64,000 bases of DNA from WHTX01 sp038255145. Lineage in GTDB: Bacteria; Actinomycetota; Acidimicrobiia; Acidimicrobiales; CAIXPF01. Positions 41,485 through 52,973 of this stretch are shown here, piece after piece. Positions within the stretch are counted from its first letter, which is position 1, and every line of letters begins with the position of its first letter. Position numbers and translations under genes: made by a program. The DNA lies in contig JBBSLP010000003.1 of the NCBI GenBank assembly GCA_038255145.1, positions 62,001 through 126,000 of the forward strand. The letters run 5' to 3'. The notes under the pieces are model-generated. The model saw only the letters and a program-made list of their open reading frames with translations. It was not told where the DNA came from and did no database searches.

Positions 41485-42410
41485 AGCACCTGTTGAGCAT
41501 CGCCGAGCTCGGTCGTGACGGCGTCGACGAGGTGCTGCGGGTGGCCGACTCGTTCGCCGAGGTCAACGCCCGCGCCATCCCCAAGGTCCCCGCCCTGCGG
41601 GGTCGCACCGTGGCCACGGTGTTCTTCGAGGACTCCACCCGCACCCGCCTGTCCTTCGAGACCGCGGCCAAGCGCCTGTCCGCCGACACCCTGAGCTTCT
41701 CGGCCTCGTCGTCGTCGGTGAACAAGGGGGAGTCCCTGCGCGACACCGCCCTGACCATCGAGGCCCTGGGCGTCGACTGCCTGGTCGTGCGGCACAAGTC
41801 GGCCGGCGTGCCCTGGCAGCTGGCCCGCTGGGTCGACGCCGCCGTGGTCAACGCGGGCGACGGCTGGCACGAGCACCCCACCCAGGCCCTGCTCGACTGC
41901 TGGGCCCTGCGGCGCCGGGTCGGCCAGCTCGAGGGCCTGCACATCGCCATCGTCGGCGACATCCGCCATTCGCGGGTGGCCCGCTCCGATGTGGCCGCCT
42001 TCTCCCTGCTCGGCGCCGATGTGACCCTGGTGGCCCCGGCCACCCTGCAGCCCGCCAGCACCGTCGGCTGGGCCCCTGGTCCCGGTCGCCTGGCCGTGTC
42101 CGCCGACCTCGACGCCGTCCTCGGTGGCTGCGACGTCGTCTACCTGCTGCGCATGCAGCTCGAGCGCCAGGGCGAACCCCTGCTGCCGTCGCTGCGCGAG
42201 TACACCGAGCGCTTCGGGCTGACCGCAGCCCGGGCCGACCGGTTGAGCGACAAGGCCCTGGTCATGCACCCCGGACCCATGAACCGGGGGGTGGAGATCG
42301 CCGCCGAGGTGGCTGACGGGCCCCGCTCCCTCATCCTCGAACAGGTCGAAGCCGGGGTGTCGGTGCGCATGGCCGTGCTCTTCCTCCTGCTGCAGGGAGG
42401 CACGCCGTGA
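41481..42410 (+). CDS. pyrB: Aspartate carbamoyltransferase catalytic subunit
   Basis: First committed step of UMP synthesis. 309 residues with carbamoyl-phosphate motif FFEDSTRTRLSFE, the mobile-loop SSSSVNKGESLRDT, HPTQALLD, GDIRHSRVARSD and HPGPMNRGVEI. There is no regulatory pyrI nearby. The next gene is a PyrC homologue without catalytic residues, which suggests a PyrB-PyrC' complex as in Pseudomonas-type ATCase. GTG overlaps pyrR and the stop overlaps pyrC', both as GTGA. Confidence 0.97.
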   Translation: MKHLLSIAELGRDGVDEVLRVADSFAEVNARAIPKVPALRGRTVATVFFEDSTRTRLSFETAAKRLSADTLSFSASSSSVNKGESLRDTALTIEALGVDCLVVRHKSAGVPWQLARWVDAAVVNAGDGWHEHPTQALLDCWALRRRVGQLEGLHIAIVGDIRHSRVARSDVAAFSLLGADVTLVAPATLQPASTVGWAPGPGRLAVSADLDAVLGGCDVVYLLRMQLERQGEPLLPSLREYTERFGLTAARADRLSDKALVMHPGPMNRGVEIAAEVADGPRSLILEQVEAGVSVRMAVLFLLLQGGTP

Positions 42411-43708
42411 CCAGCTCACCGACGGGACGGGGCCAGGCGCTGGTCATCCGCGGCGGCACCGTGCTCGATGCCGGGGGTGAGCGCCGGGCCGATGTGCTGA
42501 TCGGCGCCGACGGGCGCATCGCTGCCGTGGGGACCGACCTCGATGCCCCCGTGCGCATCGACGCCGGGGACTGCGTGGTCACCCCGGGCCTGGTCGACCT
42601 GTTCGCCCAACTGGGCCAGCCCGGCCACGAGGACACCGAGACCATCGCCAGCGCGGCTCGGGCCGCGGCCCTGGGTGGGTTCACCGCCGTGGTGGCCCGG
42701 CCCGACACCGACCCCCCCGCGGACTGCGCCGCCGTGGTGCGCGAGATCCTGGCCATCGGCGCCGACGCCGTGTGCGACGTGCGAGTTTCTGGGGCGCTGA
42801 CCGTGGGGTTGGGTGGCGAGCGCCTGGCCCCCATGGCCGAGCTGGCCGCCCTCGGGGTGCGCCTCTTCGCCGACGAGGGGGGATCCACGGCCGACACCCG
42901 CCTGCTGCGCCGGGCCCTGGAGTACGCCGCCGACCTGGGCGTGACCGTGGCCGACCAGCCCGAGGACCCGACCCTGGCCCGGGGCGGCTGTGCGCACGAG
43001 GGGGAGTGGGCGTCACGCCTGGGCCTGCCCGGCATCCCCGCCGAGGCCGAGGAGCTGGGTGTCATGCGTGACCTGGCCCTGGCCCACCTCACCGGGGGCT
43101 CGTTGCACCTGCGCCGACTGTCGACCGCGGCCTCGCTGTCCATGGCCGCCGCCGCCCGGGCCGGTGGGGTGGCCGTCACCACCGCGGTGACCCCCCAGCA
43201 CGCCGTGCTCACCGAGGCCGCCTTGGCCGGCTACGACCCCGTCTTCCTGTTCCGACCCCCGCTGCGGCCCGAGGCCGACCGCCTGGCCGTGCTCGCCGCC
43301 CTGGCCGATGGCCGGGCCGACGTGCTGGTCAGCGACCACTGGCCCCAGCCCCTCGAGGCCAAGGAGCTGCCCGTCGACGCCGCCGCCCCCGGTGCCGTGG
43401 GCCTGGAGACGGTGTTGGGCCTGGCTCTCGGCCCCATGGGCCTGACCCTGGCCCAGGCCCTGGCCGCCCTGTCGTGGAACCCGGCCGCGGTGGCCGGCCT
43501 GGCCGACGCCCACGGTGGGCGCCTGGTGGCCGGGCGGCCGGCCAACCTGTGCGTCATCGATCCCTCGGCCGTCTGGTCCCACGACCCGGCCACGGGGGCC
43601 AGTCGCAGCCGCAACACCCCCTTCGGTGGGGTCGAGCTGCGGGGCCGGGTACGGCACACGATCCTGTGGGGGGAGCCCGTCGTCAGCGACGGGCGGGTGC
43701 AGCGATGA
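42407..43708 (+). CDS. Dihydroorotase-like protein lacking catalytic residues (PyrC')
   Basis: A 433-residue amidohydrolase fold clearly homologous to type I dihydroorotase over its full length (GLVDLFAQLGQPG, GGCAHEGEWASRLGLPGIPA, FRPPLRPEADRLA, APGAVGLETVLGLAL). The metal and substrate ligands are lost: HxH is F66-A-Q68, the following R is G70, the PNT Asn is D100, the HxED His is Q184, the H(I/V)ST His is R237, the substrate Asn is R283. The metal Asp (D310) remains. The frame is intact and translationally coupled to pyrB, so a structural role is likelier than decay. Confidence 0.88.
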   Translation: MTSSPTGRGQALVIRGGTVLDAGGERRADVLIGADGRIAAVGTDLDAPVRIDAGDCVVTPGLVDLFAQLGQPGHEDTETIASAARAAALGGFTAVVARPDTDPPADCAAVVREILAIGADAVCDVRVSGALTVGLGGERLAPMAELAALGVRLFADEGGSTADTRLLRRALEYAADLGVTVADQPEDPTLARGGCAHEGEWASRLGLPGIPAEAEELGVMRDLALAHLTGGSLHLRRLSTAASLSMAAAARAGGVAVTTAVTPQHAVLTEAALAGYDPVFLFRPPLRPEADRLAVLAALADGRADVLVSDHWPQPLEAKELPVDAAAPGAVGLETVLGLALGPMGLTLAQALAALSWNPAAVAGLADAHGGRLVAGRPANLCVIDPSAVWSHDPATGASRSRNTPFGGVELRGRVRHTILWGEPVVSDGRVQR

Positions 43709-43797
43709 CCAGCGCTGCGGTCTACCGAAGAGAAGCGAACGGGTGCGACGTCCCTGTCGTGTCCCCCCGACGGAAGGAGCCGATGTGGTGCGGGTGA
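43705..43797 (+). CDS. Possible 30-residue coupling ORF between pyrC' and carA
   Basis: A short frame starts at an ATG overlapping the pyrC' stop (ATGA) and ends at a TGA about 10 nt inside carA. It fills the 79-bp gap between the two genes. The peptide is basic and Cys-containing (REANGCDVPVV) without recognisable features. Ribosomes leaving pyrC' could re-initiate here and deliver themselves to carA. No conservation evidence is available from the sequence alone. Confidence 0.25.
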   Translation: MTSAAVYRREANGCDVPVVSPRRKEPMWCG

Positions 43798-44947
43798 TCC
43801 CGGCCCATCTGGTGCTGGCAGACGGAACGACCTTCGAGGGTGAGGCGGCCGGTTGGTCGCCCCCTGGGGGTGTCACCGCCGGCGAGATCGTGTTCAACAC
43901 GGTGATGACCGGCTACCAGGAGGTGATCACCGATCCCTCCTATGCCGGCCAGATCATCACCTTCACCTACCCCCACATCGGCAACTACGGCGTCACCGGC
44001 GCTGACAACGAGTCGCGCCGGCCCTTCTGCCGGGGCATCGTCGTGCGTCGCCTGGCCCGCCGGCCCTCCAACTGGCGGGCCACGGGCTCGCTCGACGACT
44101 TCCTCGTCGAGCACCAGATCCCCGCCATCACCGGCATCGACACCCGCCGGTTGACCCGCCACCTGCGGGAGCGGGGGGCCATGCCCGCCGTGTTCGGCAC
44201 CGCCCCCCTCGACGAGCTGCAAGCCGCCGCGGCCGCGGCCACGGGCACCGACGGCATGGACTTCGTGCGCGAGGTGACCACCGAGGCTGCGTTCACCGTC
44301 CCCGCCGCCGACGGTGCCGGCGGAGCCGATGGGACCCGGCGGCGCCGGGTCGTCGCCTACGACTACGGCATCAAGTCGTCGATCCTGACCGAGCTGTCCC
44401 GCATCGCCGAGGTCGAGGTCGTCCCCGCCGACACCCCCGCAGCCGAGGTCCTGGCCCGCCAGCCCGACGGGGTGTTCCTGTCCAACGGCCCCGGAGACCC
44501 CGCGGCGCTGGACTGGGCCGTGCAGGACGTGCGAGACCTGGTCGACAAGGTGCCCATCTTCGGCATCTGCCTGGGCCACCAGCTGTTGGGCACCGCCCTG
44601 GGCGGTACCACCTTCAAGCTGCGCTTCGGCCACCACGGCGGCAACCAGCCCATCCTGCGCCGCGACACCGGGGCCGTCGAGATCGCCAGCCACAACCACA
44701 ACTACGCGCTCGACCCGGCCTCGCTGCCGGGTGTGGAGATCACCCACGTGAACCTGAACGACCAGACGGTGGGCGGGGTGCGCGACCGGGACCGCTGGTG
44801 CTTCGGGGTCCAGTACCACCCCGAGGCCGGGCCCGGCCCCCACGACCCCCGCTACCTGTTCGGCCTGTTCGCCGACCTCATGGACGATTTCAGCGCCCGT
44901 GACGAGGCCCCACCTATCGAGAGCGCCGAGCACGGGAGCGATGGCTG

Positions 44948-44948
<1 letters not shown>
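43788..44948 (+). CDS. carA: Carbamoyl-phosphate synthase small subunit
   Basis: Glutaminase subunit feeding ammonia to CarB. 386 residues: N-terminal domain with HLVLADGTTFEGEA, VFNTVMTGYQEVITDPSYAG and GIDTRRLTRHLRERG; C-terminal class I amidotransferase domain with GPGDP, the nucleophile in FGICLGHQLLG, and QYHPEAGPGPHD. AAGGAG (43774-43779) is 8 nt before GTG 43788 and 5 nt before GTG 43785; either is possible. Its stop overlaps the carB ATG (TGATG). Confidence 0.96.
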
Positions 44949-48253
<3,305 letters not shown>

Positions 48254-48269
48254 CGGGGCCGATGTGGTG

Positions 48270-48328
48270 GTGGCCGTCATGATGGTGGCCGTCGTGACGG
48301 TGGCCGTCGTGATGGTGCCGTCGTGAGG
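48270..48328 (+). repeat. 15-bp tandem repeat upstream of and into pyrD
   Basis: gtggccgtcatgatg, gtggccgtcgtgacg, gtggccgtcgtgatg and a shortened gtgccgtcgtgagg lie head to tail. Together they fill most of the carB-pyrD gap and supply the pyrD GTG start. Confidence 0.75.
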
Positions 48329-49273
48329 GCAGGGAGGCGCGTCGACCTGCGCACCCGTGTGGGCACCGTCGAGCTGGCCTCGCCCGTGCTCACGGCTGCG
48401 GGCACAGCGGGCTACGGGGCCGAGCTGGGGGCGTTCTTCGATCTGGCCCAGCTCGGCGCCGTGGTGGTGAAGTCCCTGGCTGCGGGCCCATGGGCCGGCA
48501 ACCCCGCCCCCCGGGTCACCGGTGTGGCCGCGGGCATGCTCAACAGCGTCGGCCTCCAGGGGCCGGGGGTGGCCAGCTGGCTCGAACACGAGCTGCCCGC
48601 CCTGGAGGCGGCCGGGGCCACCGTGGTGGCATCGATCTGGGGGCGCACCGTCGAGGAGTACGCAGCCGCCGCCGAGCTCATGGCCGCCGCTGGTCCCGCG
48701 GTGGTGGCCGTCGAGGTCAACGTGTCGTGCCCCAACACCGAGGCCCGGGGCCAGCTCTTCGCCCACTCGCCCGTGGCCACAGCCGAGGTGGTGGGGGCCA
48801 CCGCGGCCTGCGGTCGGCCCCGGTGGGCCAAGCTCAGCCCCAACACCGACCGCCTCGTCGAGGTGGCCCTGGCTGCCCGAGACGCCGGGGCCGAGGCCGT
48901 CACCCTGGTCAACACCCTGCTGGGCCTGGCCATCGACGTCGAGGACCGCAGGCCCGTCCTCGGCGCCGGGGGTGGCGGCCTGTCGGGCCCCGCCCTGCAC
49001 CCCGTGGCCGTCCGGGCCGTGCACGATGTGCACGCCGCGGTGGGGGACCTGCCCATCGTCGGCGTGGGAGGGGTGTGCGACGCTGTCACCGCCGTGGAGC
49101 TCCTCCTGGCCGGGGCATCAGCCGTCCAGGTGGGCACGGCCACGTTCGCCGATCCCCGGGCTCCCGCCCGGGTGGCCCGGGACCTGCGACGCTGGTGCCG
49201 ACGTCACGGCGTCGACCGCGTCACCGACCTGATCGGGGCCGTCCAGCCGGCCGGGCCCCGCCCCACCCACTGA
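48323..49273 (+). CDS. pyrD: Dihydroorotate dehydrogenase, class 1 (1B-like)
   Basis: FMN enzyme oxidising dihydroorotate to orotate; 316 residues. VELASPVLTAAGTAGYG, SLAAGPWAGNP, SVGLQGPG, the catalytic Cys in VEVNVSCPNTEARG, AKLSPNT, and GGGGLSGPALHPVAVR are class 1 features. A catalytic Cys rather than Ser, and no membrane-targeting N-terminus, point to class 1B, which normally needs the PyrK electron-transfer subunit. No pyrK is in the window. Start GTG 48323 lies within a 15-bp tandem repeat. Confidence 0.9.
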   Translation: MRAGRRVDLRTRVGTVELASPVLTAAGTAGYGAELGAFFDLAQLGAVVVKSLAAGPWAGNPAPRVTGVAAGMLNSVGLQGPGVASWLEHELPALEAAGATVVASIWGRTVEEYAAAAELMAAAGPAVVAVEVNVSCPNTEARGQLFAHSPVATAEVVGATAACGRPRWAKLSPNTDRLVEVALAARDAGAEAVTLVNTLLGLAIDVEDRRPVLGAGGGGLSGPALHPVAVRAVHDVHAAVGDLPIVGVGGVCDAVTAVELLLAGASAVQVGTATFADPRAPARVARDLRRWCRRHGVDRVTDLIGAVQPAGPRPTH

Positions 49274-49384
49274 GCGCAGCCCCACCTACTGGCTCTCGCC
49301 CCGTCCAGCCCACCTCCGCCCCGATCACCAACCCCACCTCCCACCGCGAAGAGGCCTGGTCCACGGCCGCAGAGGAGTGCGTTT

Positions 49385-50107
49385 ATGTCGAGCCCGGACG
49401 CCCACCCGTTGCGCCACCGGATCGCCCTGGCCCTCGACGTCGACGACCTCGTCGAGGCCGTCGACCTGGTCAGCGAGCTGTCGCCGTGGTTCGGCGTGGC
49501 CAAGATCGGCCTGGAGCTGTTCTCGGCCAGCGGGCCCGAGGCCATCGCCGCCCTGCGTGAGCGTGACGTCGACGTCTTCGTCGACCTCAAGCTGCACGAC
49601 ATCCCCACCACGGTGCACAAGGCGGCCCGGGTGCTGGGCGCGGTGGGGGCCCGCTACGTGACCCTGCACGCCCAGGGCGGCTCGGCCATGCTCCGGGCCG
49701 GCGTGGAGGGCCTGTTCGCGGGGGCGATGGGCTCTGACCTGCCTGAACCTGTCGCTCTTGCTGTGACCGTGCTCACGTCGGACACCGAGGCCCCACCCCA
49801 CATCGTGCCCAAGCGGGCCCGCATGGCAGCCGAAGCCGGCTGTGGCGGACTGGTCTGTGCTGCGGCCGACCTGGCCGTGGCCGCCGAGAACGGCCCCGGC
49901 CTGATGCGGGTGGTACCCGGCATCCGCGCCGCGGGGGGCGAACGTCACGACCAACCCCGGGCGGTGACGCCGGCCGAGGCCTTCGCGGCGGGGGCCGACA
50001 TGATCGTCGTCGGGCGGGCCGTGACGGGGGCCCGGGACGTGCGGGCCGCAGCCCGACTGCTGCTGGCCGAGCTGGCCGAGCCGGGGGGGCGCTTCGCTCG
50101 CACGTGA
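49385..50107 (+). CDS. pyrF: Orotidine 5'-phosphate decarboxylase
   Basis: Last step of UMP synthesis, 240 residues, TIM barrel. LALDVDDLVEAV at the start, KIGLELF, the catalytic DxKxxD block in VDLKLHDIPTTVHKAA, VTVLTSD, VVPGIRAAGGERHDQPRA, and AGADMIVVGRAVTGA are present. AGAGGAG precedes the ATG at good spacing. It follows pyrD after 111 bp and closes the operon. No orotate phosphoribosyltransferase (pyrE) was seen here. Confidence 0.95.
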   Translation: MSSPDAHPLRHRIALALDVDDLVEAVDLVSELSPWFGVAKIGLELFSASGPEAIAALRERDVDVFVDLKLHDIPTTVHKAARVLGAVGARYVTLHAQGGSAMLRAGVEGLFAGAMGSDLPEPVALAVTVLTSDTEAPPHIVPKRARMAAEAGCGGLVCAAADLAVAAENGPGLMRVVPGIRAAGGERHDQPRAVTPAEAFAAGADMIVVGRAVTGARDVRAAARLLLAELAEPGGRFART

Positions 50108-50229
50108 CAGACGACGGTCACCACAGCTTGCCCACGGCCCCGGACGTGGCGTAGGAAATGGGGTCCGACCTGCAGCAACCGCTTCGGCGATCACGCTGCG
50201 GGTCCGTCGGAACCCACCCCCACCTCCAC

Positions 50230-50235
50230 TAGGAT
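50230..50235 (+). promoter_or_regulatory. -10 hexamer TAGGAT for mihF
   Basis: TAGGAT ends 7 nt before the mihF ATG; leaderless initiation inferred. Confidence 0.5.
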
Positions 50236-50242
50236 CGTCCGC

Positions 50243-50566
50243 ATGCCCAAGCCCCCTGCTCTGACCGCCGACCAGCGCCAGGCTGCGCTCGAGAAGGCTG
50301 CTGAGGCTCGTCGGGTCCGCGCCGAGCTGAAGGAGCGCCTGAAGATGGGCTCCATCTCTCTGGGCGAGCTCTTCGACCAGGCCGAGTCGGACGACATCGT
50401 CGGCAAGCTCAAGGTGCTGGCCCTGCTCGAGTCCCTCCCCGGCATCGGCAAGGTGAAAGCCCGTCGGGTCATGGAGGAGATCGGCATCAGCGAGAGCCGA
50501 CGCGTCCGTGGCCTGGGCGAGCAGCAACGCAAGGCCCTCCTCGAGCAGTTCCCCTCGGCATCCTGA
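50243..50566 (+). CDS. mihF: Actinobacterial integration host factor
   Basis: Small helical nucleoid-associated protein of 107 residues, specific to actinobacteria and unrelated to the HU-fold IHF of proteobacteria. The family signature is clear: ALTADQRQAALEKAAEARR, then a helix-two-turn-helix-type DNA-binding region LESLPGIGKVKARRVMEEI. It is directly followed by gmk, as in mycobacteria and streptomycetes. Confidence 0.96.
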   Translation: MPKPPALTADQRQAALEKAAEARRVRAELKERLKMGSISLGELFDQAESDDIVGKLKVLALLESLPGIGKVKARRVMEEIGISESRRVRGLGEQQRKALLEQFPSAS

Positions 50567-50624
50567 GGGGCGGCGTGCGCCGTCCGGACTGCCTGGCTCC
50601 GCCCCGCCGTCGTCGGAGGCCGTC

Positions 50625-51176
50625 GTGATCGTCGTGATCTCGGGGCCGGGAGGTGCGGGCAAGGGCACCATCGTCGAGCGCCTGCTGGACGCTGATCCCC
50701 GACTGTGGCTGAGCCGTTCGTGGACGACGCGGGCGCGACGGGTGGGGGAGTCCGAGGACGCCTACCACTTCGTGACCAGGGCCGAGTTCGAGGCCAGCAT
50801 CGCTCGCGGTGGCTTCCTGGAGTGGGCCGAGTTCCTGGGTAACCTCTACGGGACCCCGGTGCTCGAGGCCGAGCCCGGCCGTGACGTGGTGCTGGAGATC
50901 GACGTGCAGGGAGCTGAGGCCGTGCACCGGCGCAGCCCCGATGCCCTGTTGATCCTGGTCACCGCCCCGTCGCCCGACGCCCAGGAGGCCCGGTTGCGCC
51001 AACGGGGCGACCCCGAGGACGTCATCCGCAAGCGCCTGGCCAAAGCCCAGCTCGAGGCGGATGCCAGTCGGCGCCTCGGCGCCCACGAGGTGGTCAACGA
51101 CTCGCTGGATCGGGCCGTGGACGAGGTCCTGGCCCTCCTCGAGCACCACCGGGTGCTCAACCCCGCCCAGCCCTGA
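50625..51176 (+). CDS. gmk: Guanylate kinase
   Basis: GMP to GDP kinase, 183 residues. P-loop ISGPGGAGKGTIVERLL (a Gly replaces the usual Ser of GPSGVGK), the GMP-binding region LSRSWTTRARRVGESEDAYHFV, and VVLEIDVQGAEAV. Start GTG 50625 has GGAGG (50615-50619) 5 nt upstream; the frame is open further upstream but only as a shadow of mihF. A long palindrome follows the gene. Confidence 0.94.
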   Translation: MIVVISGPGGAGKGTIVERLLDADPRLWLSRSWTTRARRVGESEDAYHFVTRAEFEASIARGGFLEWAEFLGNLYGTPVLEAEPGRDVVLEIDVQGAEAVHRRSPDALLILVTAPSPDAQEARLRQRGDPEDVIRKRLAKAQLEADASRRLGAHEVVNDSLDRAVDEVLALLEHHRVLNPAQP

Positions 51177-51196
51177 CCCGCGCCACCCCCGCTTCG

Positions 51197-51220
51197 GGCA
51201 CCCCGTCCGGACGGGGTGCC
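51197..51220. terminator. 24-bp perfect palindrome between gmk and rpoZ
   Basis: ggcaccccgtcc followed directly by its reverse complement ggacggggtgcc. As RNA it forms a stem of about 10 bp. It probably terminates gmk transcription ahead of the rpoZ promoter, but a perfect palindrome could also be a protein-binding site. Confidence 0.45.
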
Positions 51221-51243
51221 GCGAATGTGGCCAGGAGCACTGC

Positions 51244-51249
51244 TAGGAT
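51244..51249 (+). promoter_or_regulatory. -10 hexamer TAGGAT for rpoZ-coaBC
   Basis: TAGGAT lies 75 nt before the rpoZ GTG; unlike most hexamers here it would give an mRNA leader of about 70 nt, carrying the AGGAGG ribosome-binding site. Confidence 0.4.
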
Positions 51250-51324
51250 CGAGCGCCGCCAGGACGGGGTTCCGCACGGCTGTGTAGGCGGAGCCCGCGT
51301 GGTCGCAGTACAGGAGGCGCCTTC

Positions 51325-51612
51325 GTGGCCGACCGTGAAGACTCGATGATGAACCCCCGGATCGAGGAGCTCCTCGTCGAGACGGATTCGAAGTTCCGCC
51401 TGGTGACGCTGGCTGCCCAGCGGGCCCGCCAGATCAACTCGTACTTCGGGCACCTGGGGGATGGCGTCGGTCAGATGGTCCCCCCGCAGGTGACGTCCAT
51501 CGCCCGCAAGCCGCTGTCGATCGCCTTCGAGGAGATCGCCGCGGAGAAGATCCTGCCCCGGGCCATCGGCAGCGCCGCCGCGCTGGCCGAGGCCAAGTCG
51601 GCCGGGGAGTAG
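51325..51612 (+). CDS. rpoZ: RNA polymerase omega subunit
   Basis: 95 residues. The omega core is present: MMNPRIEELLVETDSKFRLV, LAAQRARQINSYF, and KPLSIAFEEIAAEKI with the C-terminal helix. It assists assembly of RNA polymerase by binding beta-prime. The start GTG follows caggagg with normal spacing. Sits between gmk and coaBC, a conserved bacterial neighbourhood. Confidence 0.95.
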   Translation: MADREDSMMNPRIEELLVETDSKFRLVTLAAQRARQINSYFGHLGDGVGQMVPPQVTSIARKPLSIAFEEIAAEKILPRAIGSAAALAEAKSAGE

Positions 51613-51621
51613 ACCACCGCC

Positions 51622-52923
51622 ATGGCCGACGGGGCGGCGCCGCTGCGCGGTCGTCGCATCGTCCTCGGCGTCACCGGCGGGATCGCCGCCTACAAGGCGG
51701 TCGAGGTGTGTCGCCGGCTGGTCGATGCCGGCGCCCACGTCTCCCCGGTGATGACCGCGGGGGCCCGCCGCTTCGTGGGCGAGGCCACCTTCTCCACCCT
51801 GGCATCCGAGCCCGTGCGCAGCTCGCTGTGGGACATCGGTCTCGACGAGGGCGACATCGTCCCCGGTCGCTACGCCAGCCCCATCCCCCACACCCGCCTG
51901 GGCCAGCAGGCCGACCTGGTGCTGGTGTGCCCGGCCACGGCCCGGCTCATCGGCACCTACGCGGCGGGCATCTCCAGTGACCTGCTGACCGCAGTCCTCA
52001 TCGCCACCCGGGCCCCGGTGCTGCTGTGCCCGGCCATGCACACCGAGATGTGGGAGCACGCCGCCATCCAGGAGAACCTGGCCACCCTGGTGCGCCGGGG
52101 CGTGCACCTGGTGGCCCCGGCTTCGGGCCGCCTGGCCGGCGGCGACGTCGGCCACGGCCGACTGGCCGAGCCCGCCGACATCTTCGACGCCGCCGTGCGC
52201 CTCCTGACCCCGGCATCGCTGGCCGGCACCCACGTGGTCGTCTCCGCGGGCGGGACCCGCGAACCCATCGACCCCGTGCGCTACATCTCCAACCGCTCCT
52301 CGGGCAAGCAGGGTTACGCCCTGGCCGAGGCCGCCGCCGATCGAGGGGCCAGGGTCACCCTGATCAGCACCGTCGACCGCCCGGTGCGCAGCGGGGTGGA
52401 CGTGGTGCGCGTCGAGACCGCGGCGCAGATGCTCGACGCCATGCGCCACGCCGCGACCGGGGCCGACGTGGTGGTCATGGCCGCAGCGGTGGCCGATTTC
52501 CGCCCCGCCCACGTGGCTGCAGGCAAGATCAAGAAGGCCGGCGGCGTGCCCACCATCGAGCTGGAGACGACCGTCGACATCCTGGCCGAGCTGGGGGCGA
52601 CGAAGCAGCCGGGCCAGGTGCTGGTGGGCTTCGCCGCGGAGACCTCGGACCTGCGGGCCAACGCCGGGGACAAGCTGACCCGCAAGGGCGCCGACCTCAT
52701 CGTGGCCAACGACGTGTCCGCCCCCGAGGTCGGCTTCGAGCACGACACCAACGCCGTGGTCATCCTGGGACGTGACGGTCGCGAGGTCGAGGTGCCCCTG
52801 ACCGACAAGCGGGCCGTGGCCGATGCCGTGCTCGACGCGGTGGAGTCCCTGCGCCCGCCCGGCGTGGGTAACTCGTCACGGGGGGTCGACGTCCATGGTG
52901 GTGGCGGCGGGGGGAATCGGTAG
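51622..52923 (+). CDS. coaBC: Bifunctional PPC decarboxylase/synthetase CoaBC
   Basis: Makes 4'-phosphopantetheine in coenzyme A synthesis. 433 residues: the N-terminal flavin decarboxylase CoaC domain (RIVLGVTGGIAAYKAVEVCR, then PAMHTEMWEH, the actinobacterial form of the PAMN motif) and the C-terminal CoaB ligase domain (VVVSAGGTREPIDPVRYISN, AAVADFRP, and the KIKK lysines). It ends in a Gly-rich tail. Starts 10 nt after rpoZ. Confidence 0.96.
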   Translation: MADGAAPLRGRRIVLGVTGGIAAYKAVEVCRRLVDAGAHVSPVMTAGARRFVGEATFSTLASEPVRSSLWDIGLDEGDIVPGRYASPIPHTRLGQQADLVLVCPATARLIGTYAAGISSDLLTAVLIATRAPVLLCPAMHTEMWEHAAIQENLATLVRRGVHLVAPASGRLAGGDVGHGRLAEPADIFDAAVRLLTPASLAGTHVVVSAGGTREPIDPVRYISNRSSGKQGYALAEAAADRGARVTLISTVDRPVRSGVDVVRVETAAQMLDAMRHAATGADVVVMAAAVADFRPAHVAAGKIKKAGGVPTIELETTVDILAELGATKQPGQVLVGFAAETSDLRANAGDKLTRKGADLIVANDVSAPEVGFEHDTNAVVILGRDGREVEVPLTDKRAVADAVLDAVESLRPPGVGNSSRGVDVHGGGGGGNR

Positions 52924-52973
52924 CGTGGATCAGCAAGCGCGCCCGCATGCGGCAGGCAACGACAGGAGCACTG

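Noticed and set aside
42407..43708. pyrC as a decaying pseudogene
   Set aside because: The frame is full length, coupled to pyrB and carries no stops or frameshifts; the replaced residues cluster at the active site, which fits a structural paralogue.
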